Assembly (NCBI GenBank): GCA_016882585.1
Contig: VGPP01000018.1
Span: forward strand, 1-19,097
Origin: Cyanobacteria bacterium M_surface_7_m2_037
Lineage (GTDB): Bacteria; Cyanobacteriota; Cyanobacteriia; PCC-6307; Cyanobiaceae
Length of the DNA stretch: 19,097 bases
Reading direction: 5' to 3'
Below, piece by piece: positions 1-5,778 of this stretch (position 1 is its first letter; each line of letters starts with the position of its first letter). The translations under genes and the position numbers were made by a program. The notes under the pieces were generated by a model. The model was not told where the DNA came from. It did not search any database and saw only the letters and a program-made list of their open reading frames with translations.

Positions 1-519
1 GTGTGCTGGTGGCATCTGCTCGCCGATAGCGGCAGCCTCGATCCGATTGCCGAGGGGTGGCGGGTGGTGCCGCCTCTGGGCACCCCAGCGGATCGCCAGG
101 CGCTGCAGCAGGCTTTGGCCGATGGCGTGATCACGGCGGTGGCCGTGCACCATCAGGCGCTGGATGCGGAGGAGCAGCTGCTGCCGCTCGATCAGCGCAA
201 GCCCGGTGTGGCGGGCCATCGCTTCGTGTTGCCCTGTTTGTGGCAAGAGCTGGTGGTGCAACACGGCTGGAGTGCTGAGCAGCTCTGGCGCGTGCTCTGC
301 TTCGCCCCGGCGCGGCTGCTGGGCATCGCTCCCCCGAGCCTCAGCCTGGGCAGCGACCAATGGGTGCTGTTTGATCCCGCCTGCCCGTGGCACCCCAGCT
401 CCGACAGTTGGGGCCCCCAGGCCGCCAATCAGCCTGCTGCCACGGGCACACTTACCGGCCAGGTGCTGGCTAGCGGGCTGCTCCCGGAGCTGCAGCGCTG
501 GCCGGTTGGGCTGGCTTGA
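1..519 (+). CDS. Dihydroorotase-like protein, C-terminal part (5' truncated by window edge), probably non-catalytic
   Basis: The reading frame is open from the first base, so the gene begins upstream of the window; the GTG at base 1 is not a convincing start. The 172 visible residues match the C-terminal half of a type I dihydroorotase, the amidohydrolase that closes carbamoyl-aspartate to dihydroorotate in pyrimidine synthesis. Landmarks in order are CWWHLL (family: CPHHLL), VVPPLGT..DRQAL..ALADG (family: VNPPLR..EDR.AL..GL.DG), then AVAVHHQAL where active enzymes have a (S/T)DHAPH motif, and FVLPCLWQELV in place of the ETALPLL segment. The metal-binding/catalytic Asp of DHAPH is therefore His here, and one His of the PHH pair is Trp. 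I infer an inactive paralogue, like the non-catalytic PyrC' known from other bacteria, or a diverged amidohydrolase. The last 50 bases overlap the convergent lepB gene. Confidence 0.75.
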   Translation: MCWWHLLADSGSLDPIAEGWRVVPPLGTPADRQALQQALADGVITAVAVHHQALDAEEQLLPLDQRKPGVAGHRFVLPCLWQELVVQHGWSAEQLWRVLCFAPARLLGIAPPSLSLGSDQWVLFDPACPWHPSSDSWGPQAANQPAATGTLTGQVLASGLLPELQRWPVGLA

Positions 520-1240
520 GCGGATCGGGGCTGTTCAGTTCGCCGGCGGTGCCCAGGGGCCAGAAGCGCCAGAACGCACGGCCGATGATTTCGCTGTTCG
601 GCAGGAAGGCACCGCCGGGCCAGAAGCGACCATCCCAGCTGTTGCCGCGGTTATCCCCCAGCACCAACACATGGCCCAGGGGCACGGTGGCGTTGAGGGT
701 GCGGCAGGGGCCCATGCCCTGCTCATCCACCGGGCAGTAGTTGCTCACATAGGGCTCCTTCAGCCGCTGGCCATTCACCATTACCTCGCCGCGGGGGTTG
801 ATCACCACCTGATCACCGGCCACGGCCACCACCCGTTTGATGTAGGCATCACAGGCGGGTTCCTGCAGGCCTGGCACCAGGTTCACCAGGGGCAGGTTCA
901 CGAGCAAACAGCGCAGCGGCCCCGCCTGATGGTTGGGCTTGAGCACCGGATCAAAGTGATGGGGGGCGTGGAACACCACGATTTCGCCCCGCTGGGGCGC
1001 ACGGCTGCGGTAGCTGAGCTTTTCCACCAACAGCCGATCCTGGAGCTGCAGGCCCGGCAGCATGGAGCCCGAGGGGATGTAGCGGGCCTCGATCACGGTC
1101 TGGCGCACCCCAAGGGCCACGCCCAGGGTGATCAGCACGCCACGCCAGAACACCCAGGGGCTTTCCTGTTGCGCGGAGGGTTGTGAATCGGGCTTGGGAT
1201 CGGGCTGCGGCGCGGTGGCGTCTTGGTCGGGGCTGGACAA
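470..1240 (-). CDS. lepB: Signal peptidase I
   Basis: This is the membrane serine protease that removes signal peptides from exported proteins (family S26, Ser/Lys dyad). The 256-residue product has a short Pro/Gln-rich cytosolic start, one transmembrane segment at about residues 29-46, and then the family boxes. IPSGSMLPGL carries the catalytic Ser59, YIKRVVAVAGD carries the catalytic Lys135, and GDNRGNSWDGR is box E, where the usual DSR is DGR. The C-terminus is Pro/Ala-rich. The length is normal for a single-span cyanobacterial LepB. The start used is TTG at 1240: no ATG lies in frame before the catalytic region and no clear Shine-Dalgarno sequence precedes it, so the N-terminus is uncertain by some residues. 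The gene diverges from the 1303-2784 gene across 62 bp, and its 3' end overlaps the dihydroorotase-like gene by 50 bp. Confidence 0.95.
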   Translation of the reverse strand: MSSPDQDATAPQPDPKPDSQPSAQQESPWVFWRGVLITLGVALGVRQTVIEARYIPSGSMLPGLQLQDRLLVEKLSYRSRAPQRGEIVVFHAPHHFDPVLKPNHQAGPLRCLLVNLPLVNLVPGLQEPACDAYIKRVVAVAGDQVVINPRGEVMVNGQRLKEPYVSNYCPVDEQGMGPCRTLNATVPLGHVLVLGDNRGNSWDGRFWPGGAFLPNSEIIGRAFWRFWPLGTAGELNSPDPLKPAQPASAAAPGAAR

Positions 1241-1302
1241 GGGCTGGAGCTGCCGGCAGCAGGTGCACGTGAGGCAGATTAGGGCCGTCGCCTCAGCACG
1301 AG

Positions 1303-2784
1303 ATGGTTCGTCCGCGTTGGTTGTCGGCCCAGAGGGTCACGGCCTCGCGGCTCTGGCGCCACTGGGATCGCGCCGTGGCGCTCTGGGCCGGGCTGAACCT
1401 GCTGCTGGTGCTGTTCGACATCACCTACATCCCCCTGCGCACCTTCTGGCTGCAGCGCAACCTCACGCCGCTGCCCCAGGTGCCCCTGGTGGTGCCCCTC
1501 AGGCTGCTGCCCGATCTCACCCCCCTCTACGACCCGGTGAAGGGGATCGAGCCGCACCGCGAAACCCAGGCCTACCTGCAGACCTTTGAGCGGCTGGATC
1601 AGAGCCTGCTGGCGGACGCCACCTCGGCCCAGAGCGCCGTGCAGCGGCGCCGCCTGGTGGCCCTCACCGAGGCGATGATCAACGAAAACCCTTTTGCCGC
1701 CTCCGGCAACAGCGGCACCCTCGAAAAGATCAAAAACCGCCTGCGGCAAAGGGCCGGCCACGATTCGGCCAAGCAGGCGGCCGCCCAGCTGCTCGGCGAT
1801 GCCTGGCTCGGCCAGACCAGCTGGCAACAGGAGCGCCGTTTCTGGCAGCAGCAGGTGTTGCCGCTGGTGGCCACCAGCTATTGGCGCTCCATCGATGAGA
1901 ACGGCCGGCCCACCGATCACTTCTGGCGGATCGATCTGCTGCTCTTCCAGAGCGTGTTCGCCCTCGACATCCTGCTGCGCATGCTGCGCATGCGCCGGCG
2001 TTTCCCGGGGCTGAGCTGGCGCGATGCGCTGCTGCGCCGCTGGATCGATCTACCGCTGCTGCTGCCCTTCTGGCGCTGGATGCGGCTCGTGCCCGTGGTG
2101 GAGCGCCTCAGCCAGGCGCGACTGATCAATGTGGAGCCGCTGCGGGCTGCCGTGAGCCGGGCGGTGGTGTCGCTGCTGGCGTTGGAGCTGTTTGAGGTGC
2201 TGGCGCTGCAGCTGGTGGATGGAACCCAGTCGCTGCTGCGCTCCTCCCAGTGGCCGCGCTGGATCCGCAGCCTGCGCAGCCACCAGAGCGTCAGCGGCGC
2301 TGATGAGCAGCAGCTGGTGGATCTCGTGCGCCTCTGGGGCCCGCTGCTGCTGGGGCAGGTCACCCCGCGGCTGGCACCGGAGCTGCAATCGCTGTTGGGC
2401 CATGCCCTGCAGCAGCAGCTGCGCGAGGTGCCCGGTGGCGTGATGGTGCCGGCGGGGGTGAGCCGCCAGTTGGCTGTGGGTGTGGTCGACAGCCTGCTCG
2501 ATCTCTCCCGCGGCACGGCCCAGCGCCTGGCCCGCAACGACGATCGCCAGAGCGCCTTGCTCCAGCAGGCGATCGATCGCTTCTGGGAGGAACTGGCCGC
2601 TGCTCTCGAGCAGGCCGGCACCCTCGAGCGCAGCCAGGAGCTGCTCTGCGCGCTGCTGCAGCAGCTCAAGCTCAACTACCTGGCTCAGATGAACCGGGCG
2701 GGGATTGATGCGCTGATGGATGAGCTCGATGAACTCACCACGCCGGCTAGCTCTGCAGAGCCGCCTGCCACTCCTCCAGCTTGA
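1303..2784 (+). CDS. Conserved cyanobacterial membrane protein of unknown function (493 aa)
   Basis: I recognise this only as a cyanobacterial hypothetical family. The basic N-terminus leads into a first hydrophobic segment at about residues 24-42 (ALWAGLNLLLVLFDITYIPL). A long soluble stretch follows, with repeated Trp and Gln near residues 165-190. A second membrane block at about residues 200-270 contains IDLLLFQSVFALDILLRML, a basic turn, then WIDLPLLLPFWRWMRLVPVV. The Arg-spaced hydrophobic helix and aromatic cluster loosely recall the S3-S4 part of ion-transport domains, but I see no pore or selectivity motif. The C-terminal 220 residues are helical, Leu/Gln-rich and probably soluble. 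The ATG start follows the divergent lepB promoter region. The last 38 bases overlap the convergent ArsC-like gene. Function unknown. Confidence 0.85.
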   Translation: MVRPRWLSAQRVTASRLWRHWDRAVALWAGLNLLLVLFDITYIPLRTFWLQRNLTPLPQVPLVVPLRLLPDLTPLYDPVKGIEPHRETQAYLQTFERLDQSLLADATSAQSAVQRRRLVALTEAMINENPFAASGNSGTLEKIKNRLRQRAGHDSAKQAAAQLLGDAWLGQTSWQQERRFWQQQVLPLVATSYWRSIDENGRPTDHFWRIDLLLFQSVFALDILLRMLRMRRRFPGLSWRDALLRRWIDLPLLLPFWRWMRLVPVVERLSQARLINVEPLRAAVSRAVVSLLALELFEVLALQLVDGTQSLLRSSQWPRWIRSLRSHQSVSGADEQQLVDLVRLWGPLLLGQVTPRLAPELQSLLGHALQQQLREVPGGVMVPAGVSRQLAVGVVDSLLDLSRGTAQRLARNDDRQSALLQQAIDRFWEELAAALEQAGTLERSQELLCALLQQLKLNYLAQMNRAGIDALMDELDELTTPASSAEPPATPPA

Positions 2785-3121
2785 AGCCCACCAGGGCTGT
2801 GCCTTGCGGGGTGATCGCAAAGGGCCGCTTGATCAACTTGCCATCGGCCGCCAGGGCCGCCAGGGCGGTTGCATCGTCCATGGCGGCCACCGTGGCGCTG
2901 CCCAGGGCCCGGTAGCTCTGGCCGCTGGTGTTGAACAGGCGCTTGCGCCCCAGGCTTTCGAACGCTGCGTTCAGTTCGGCCAGGCTGGGGGGCTGCTCGG
3001 TGATGTCGACCAGCTCAAGCGTGCCAGCTTCCACAGAAAAGCCCTGCTGGGCAAGCCATTGCAGGGCTTTGCGGCAGGTGCCGCACTTGGCGTAGCTGTA
3101 GATCCGGAGCCGCTGGCTCAC
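2747..3121 (-). CDS. ArsC/Spx-family thioredoxin-fold protein
   Basis: The 124-residue product belongs to the arsenate reductase/Spx/YffB-like family. Near the N-terminus it reads IYSYAKCGTCRKALQWL, giving the CxxC pair Cys13/Cys16 at the start of the first helix. The C-terminal half has LIKRPFAITPQGTALVGF, the family's conserved (L)xRP segment, which contributes the anion-binding Arg in arsenate reductases. Family members include glutaredoxin-dependent arsenate reductases and Spx-type regulators that bind RNA polymerase; sequence alone does not decide between them, and no ars genes lie nearby. The GTG start at 3121 shares bases with the TGA stop of the upstream ferredoxin gene (GTGA), so the two are almost certainly one transcript and translationally coupled. 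A thiol-redox role linked to that ferredoxin is an inference. Confidence 0.85.
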   Translation of the reverse strand: MSQRLRIYSYAKCGTCRKALQWLAQQGFSVEAGTLELVDITEQPPSLAELNAAFESLGRKRLFNTSGQSYRALGSATVAAMDDATALAALAADGKLIKRPFAITPQGTALVGFKLEEWQAALQS

Positions 3122-3555
3122 TTGCCGATCAGGCTCTTGAGAGCGCCCACCAGGCTGTTGGAGCCGGAGCCGGTACCGCCCTGGGGACGGGTGCGCACGG
3201 TGACGTCGCCGTTCACGCTGGTGCGGCAGCTGAGGCGGTAGTTGGCAGGGCGATCAGCCAGGTACACCTGCTCCACATCGCTGCGGGGGGAGAGGTTCTG
3301 CATGCCCTCCACCACTTCCACCACGCAGGTGCCGCACTGGCCCACGCCACCACAGTTGTTGAGGTTGTTCAGGCCCTTGTAGGGGTTGATGCCGGCATCG
3401 ACGGCGGCCTTGCGCAGGTTGGCCCCCTCGATGCAACCGACCTGCTGGCCTTCCTGTTCGAAACGGATGGTGGGCACGGTCGGACGGGGATCTTCGGCGC
3501 CGACAAACTTACCTGGCCGCAGCCGATTCCTGCGGCCGATGTTGAGGGCTGACAC
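3118..3555 (-). CDS. [2Fe-2S] ferredoxin-family protein
   Basis: This is a 145-residue soluble electron-transfer protein with one [2Fe-2S] domain. Cluster ligands are Cys68, Cys74, Cys77 (CGGVGQCGTC, spacing C-x5-C-x2-C) and Cys110 in YRLSCRTSVNGDVTV. The C-x5-C spacing is that of adrenodoxin/Isc-like ferredoxins, not the C-x4-C of the photosynthetic plant-type PetF. An extra N-terminal stretch of about 25 basic residues and a Gly/Ser-rich C-terminal tail flank the domain. I chose the GTG at 3555; a TTG directly before it (3558) is equally in frame, and an AAGG sits about 8 bases before the GTG. The gene is first in a two-gene unit with the ArsC-like protein and diverges from the methyltransferase at 3605. 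The redox partner cannot be told from sequence. Confidence 0.88.
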   Translation of the reverse strand: MSALNIGRRNRLRPGKFVGAEDPRPTVPTIRFEQEGQQVGCIEGANLRKAAVDAGINPYKGLNNLNNCGGVGQCGTCVVEVVEGMQNLSPRSDVEQVYLADRPANYRLSCRTSVNGDVTVRTRPQGGTGSGSNSLVGALKSLIGK

Positions 3556-3604
3556 CAAATGCCTTGATCGCCAGGCTCCTTAGCATTGGGCTCCTGGCTG
3601 ATCT

Positions 3605-4264
3605 GTGGTGCAGTCCTCCGGTTACGAACGGCTCCAGAGCCAGATGATTCCTGGCTACGGCAGCCTGGCGCGGCTGTCGGTTGCCCTGCTGGCGGCCTCG
3701 CCGGTGGCTTCCGGCTCGGGCGCTGAGGTGCTGGTGGCTGGCTGCGGCACCGGTTCCGAGCTGTTGGAGGCGGTTGCTCAGCGGCCCGATTGGACGCTCA
3801 CCGCCCTCGATCCCAGCGCCGAGATGCTGCAGGAGGCGCGGCAGCGCCTGGGCGAGCCAGCCTCGATCCAGTGGCAGCAGTCCACCGTGGAGGCCCTGGT
3901 GGATGCGCCGGGCATGGCGGGTCGCTTCGCCGGCGCCCTGTCGGTGCTGGTGTTGCAATCGCTGCCGGACGACGGCAGCAAGCTGGCCTTCCTCACGGCC
4001 CTGGCCCGCTGCCTGCAGCCCGGTGCCCAGCTCGTGCTCGTGGATCTGATGCAAACCAGCCTGCCGTCCCTGGAAGGGCAGCTGGATCAAGCCTGGCGCG
4101 GCTTTCAGCGGGCCAGTGGCCTGGAGGATGCCCTGCAGGAGGGTCTCCATCCGATCGGCCTGGCCCGGCTCACCAGCCTGGTGAATGCTGCCGGCTTTGG
4201 TGACCCTGCCCGGATCTTCCAGGCTCTCGGCTTTGAAGGCTTCCTGTTGCAGCGCCTCAGTTAG
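3605..4264 (+). CDS. Class I SAM-dependent methyltransferase
   Basis: The product has 219 residues with a Rossmann-like methyltransferase core. Motif I is VLVAGCGTGSELL (about residues 42-54), the SAM-binding glycine loop, followed by the acidic strand TALDPSAEML that binds the ribose. The post-I region QWQQSTVEAL and the LQPGAQLVLVDLM strand complete the fold. The C-terminal part (about 150-219) has helices typical of a small-molecule or lipid/quinone methyltransferase, but the substrate cannot be named. Two adjacent in-frame GTG codons (3605, 3608) could start it; no strong ribosome-binding site separates them. It diverges from the ferredoxin gene and its final 8 bases overlap the convergent ppa gene. 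Confidence 0.85.
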   Translation: MVQSSGYERLQSQMIPGYGSLARLSVALLAASPVASGSGAEVLVAGCGTGSELLEAVAQRPDWTLTALDPSAEMLQEARQRLGEPASIQWQQSTVEALVDAPGMAGRFAGALSVLVLQSLPDDGSKLAFLTALARCLQPGAQLVLVDLMQTSLPSLEGQLDQAWRGFQRASGLEDALQEGLHPIGLARLTSLVNAAGFGDPARIFQALGFEGFLLQRLS

Positions 4265-4772
4265 TGGCGGCGGCGGCGATGCAGCGCTCCAGCAGGGCGG
4301 GCACCGCATCGGCATCCAGCCAGCCGGTGATCTCGATCACCCGGCCTTCGAGGTTTTTGTAAGTGCGGAAGAACTCCGCCACTTCTTCCAGCTGGTTGGA
4401 TGCAATCTGGCGGATGCTGCGGATCTCGCTTTGCCGCGGGTCGGCAGCCGGCACACAGAGCAGTTTTCCGTCGTGGGCTCCGCAGTCCACCATGTCGAGG
4501 ATGCCGATCGGCCTGGCCGTGATCAGGCATCCAGCAAAGGTGGGCTCATCCATGATCACCATGGCGTCGAGCGGTGCCCCGTCTTCGGCCAGGGTGTTGG
4601 GGACGAAGCCGTAGTCGAAGGGGTAGCGCACAGAGGAGTGCAACACCCGATCCAGCACCATCAGGCCGGCCTCGGCGTTGAACTCGTACTTATTACGGCT
4701 GCCTGCTGGGATTTCCACCATCAGGTTCACCAGCCCTGGCGCCGGTGAGGCCTGCAGGCTGCGCAAATCCAT
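4257..4772 (-). CDS. ppa: Inorganic pyrophosphatase, family I, with substituted catalytic-base position
   Basis: This soluble enzyme splits pyrophosphate to phosphate and so pulls nucleotide, tRNA-charging and sugar-nucleotide reactions forward. The 171 residues fit family I length. Visible active-site residues, with E. coli equivalents in brackets, are Glu20 (E20), Lys28 (K29), Arg42 (R43), Tyr54 in YPFDYGFVPNT (Y55), Asp64 (D65), Asp69 (D70), Asp96 (D97), Asp101 (D102) and Lys103 (K104). The signature is DGAPLD instead of the usual DGDPxD, so the position of E. coli Asp67, usually regarded as the general base, is Ala66. The codon GCA is clear in the DNA. All metal-binding Asp residues otherwise remain. 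The ATG at 4772 lies inside the 3' end of the upstream small gene (80-bp overlap, different frame). The 3' end overlaps the methyltransferase by 8 bp. Confidence 0.95.
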   Translation of the reverse strand: MDLRSLQASPAPGLVNLMVEIPAGSRNKYEFNAEAGLMVLDRVLHSSVRYPFDYGFVPNTLAEDGAPLDAMVIMDEPTFAGCLITARPIGILDMVDCGAHDGKLLCVPAADPRQSEIRSIRQIASNQLEEVAEFFRTYKNLEGRVIEITGWLDADAVPALLERCIAAAATN

Positions 4773-5016
4773 GGGCCGTGGCTGGGGAGATGGCGGAAGG
4801 GGCCGCTCGGCGATCGCCGATCACACTGGCCAAGGGCACCACGAGGGTGCATAGGGCCACAACAACGCCGAACAACGGTGCTGCCGTGTGGAAGAGGCTT
4901 CCCGAACTGTAGGGCTCACCGAGCGGACTGAAGGGCTCTTCGGTGGACTCTGAGGGCGGGCTGGAGGGCTGCGCTGCAGCCTGGTCTGTGGGTCGAGGAG
5001 GGGGTTCTGAATCCAT
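4693..5016 (-). CDS. Small single-span membrane protein, hypothetical
   Basis: The predicted product has 107 residues: a Pro/Ser/Glu-rich N-terminal tail of about 45 residues, one clear hydrophobic segment at about residues 46-66 (APLFGVVVALCTLVVPLASV) ending in a basic DRR stop-transfer, and a Gly/Ala/Pro-rich tail. The layout is like other small cyanobacterial membrane proteins, but I cannot name a family or function. It starts with ATG at 5016 without an obvious ribosome-binding site and overlaps the start of ppa by 80 bp in another frame on the same strand. Such a long same-strand overlap is uncommon, so the C-terminal tail may be a poorly conserved extension, or the true ppa start may lie further in. 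The membrane segment makes a real gene more likely than chance. Confidence 0.55.
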   Translation of the reverse strand: MDSEPPPRPTDQAAAQPSSPPSESTEEPFSPLGEPYSSGSLFHTAAPLFGVVVALCTLVVPLASVIGDRRAAPSAISPATAHGFAQPAGLTGARAGEPDGGNPSRQP

Positions 5017-5136
5017 GCAGGGTGTTGGCGGAGGTTCAGCGGCAGGGACCCGCGCAGAACCAACCGGTCAACGGTTCGAAAGCACTATGCGCTCAGCTTG
5101 ACACTTCCACTCCACTTGACAAGTGGGGAAAACCGC
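5017..5136. repeat. Intergenic gap with a 15-bp palindrome and a repeated CTTGACA
   Basis: This 120-bp gap separates two leftward genes. It holds CCACTTG-A-CAAGTGG (5112-5126), an odd palindrome with 7-bp arms that can form a 5-bp hairpin in RNA. The heptamer CTTGACA occurs twice 18 bp apart (5097-5103 and 5115-5121). A second small hairpin, AACCG-gtcaa-CGGTT, lies at 5062-5076. Neither hairpin has a T-run, so I do not call a terminator. The TTGACA copies look like -35 boxes on the + strand, but no -10 or gene follows them. The symmetry fits a protein-binding site better; this is inference. Confidence 0.35.
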
Positions 5137-5616
5137 TCAAGCGGCGGGTCGGGCTTGATCGTGCTGATCGCGGCGGCTCTCCAGGGAGGTGGGGCGCCCC
5201 TCCGCTTCGCTCAGCAGGCTGCGGATGCTGCGCAGTTCGTCGAGGATCGAACTGAGTAGCTGCTGTGTGGCGGTGGAGGGGGAATTGAGCACCTCCACGG
5301 TGACTTCCTTGATCCGGAGCACATCGCGGGCAAAGCGCGCCACCTCATTGGGGTGGAACAGCAGCGGATCTTTCTGATCGCTCCGGTATTCCGGATTGAG
5401 TTTGCGGGGATTGAAGGGAGGGTTGAGATTGCGCGGGTCGGTGTTGGTGTAGCGGTAGACCGAGGCGCGGGATCGATTCAGGCAGCGCTGAACTTCGTCG
5501 ATCCCGATCAGGTTGTCGCCACTCTCCCCACCAGCTGCTTCCCCTTGGCCGGAGAGCATTTCACCGATCACCTGCGCGCCCCCGCCCAATGCCGCCGAAA
5601 CCGAATGGGCTTGCAT
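5137..5616 (-). CDS. Small helix-turn-helix DNA-binding protein (resolvase/MerR-like HTH, no catalytic domain)
   Basis: The product has about 159 residues from ATG 5616. After a Gly/Ala-rich start, residues about 36-56 (IGIDEVQRCLNRSRASVYRY) read as a helix-turn-helix of the type found at the front of MerR regulators and resolvases. The middle, rich in Asn, Pro and Arg (TDPRNLNPPFNPRKLNPEY), and the FHPNEVARFARDVLRIKEV segment follow. The end contains a leucine-spaced helix (LLSSILDELRSIRSLLSEAE) that could form a coiled-coil dimer, then a polar tail. I see no recombinase Ser or Tyr active site. A second start at ATG 5559 is in frame and has AGGTGA 8 bases upstream, a better ribosome-binding site, giving 140 residues and keeping the HTH. 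The gene diverges from proS across a gap with a nested inverted repeat, so autoregulation is plausible. Confidence 0.75.
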   Translation of the reverse strand: MQAHSVSAALGGGAQVIGEMLSGQGEAAGGESGDNLIGIDEVQRCLNRSRASVYRYTNTDPRNLNPPFNPRKLNPEYRSDQKDPLLFHPNEVARFARDVLRIKEVTVEVLNSPSTATQQLLSSILDELRSIRSLLSEAEGRPTSLESRRDQHDQARPAA

Positions 5617-5645
5617 GAGACGTGGATGCGACAGGTTGGACTTGC

Positions 5646-5756
5646 GCCGGAAGCTAGCAGAGTTTTCGCTGCCCAACCGGAAATCTTTCTGCTTTACCGC
5701 TGGCTGTGTGGCGCTTCTGCAGCCGGTTGCCCCTGTGCTCGGTGGTAGCTTCCGGC
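5646..5756. promoter_or_regulatory. Nested inverted repeats between divergent HTH gene and proS (candidate operators)
   Basis: Two perfect inverted-repeat pairs share one centre at about 5701. The outer arms are GCCGGAAGCTA (5646-5656) and TAGCTTCCGGC (5746-5756). The inner arms are CAACCGG (5674-5680) and CCGGTTG (5723-5729). The outer arms lie 29 bp from the HTH gene's start (5616) and 22 bp from the proS start (5779), so each divergent gene has one copy just upstream. This fits operators for a dimeric regulator, perhaps the adjacent HTH protein. It could also form a long-range stem in a transcript across the gap. The role is inference; the repeats are seen directly. Confidence 0.45.
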
Positions 5757-5778
5757 CTCCTTCTGTGCTGAGCATCCC

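Noticed and set aside
164..1186. 340-codon rightward frame spanning the pyrC-like end and opposite lepB
   Set aside because: It is antisense to lepB, which has both catalytic residues; the translation is low-complexity.
5098..5121. Two perfect TTGACA boxes as a + strand promoter
   Set aside because: No -10 hexamer lies at 16-18 bp from either copy, and no + strand gene follows.
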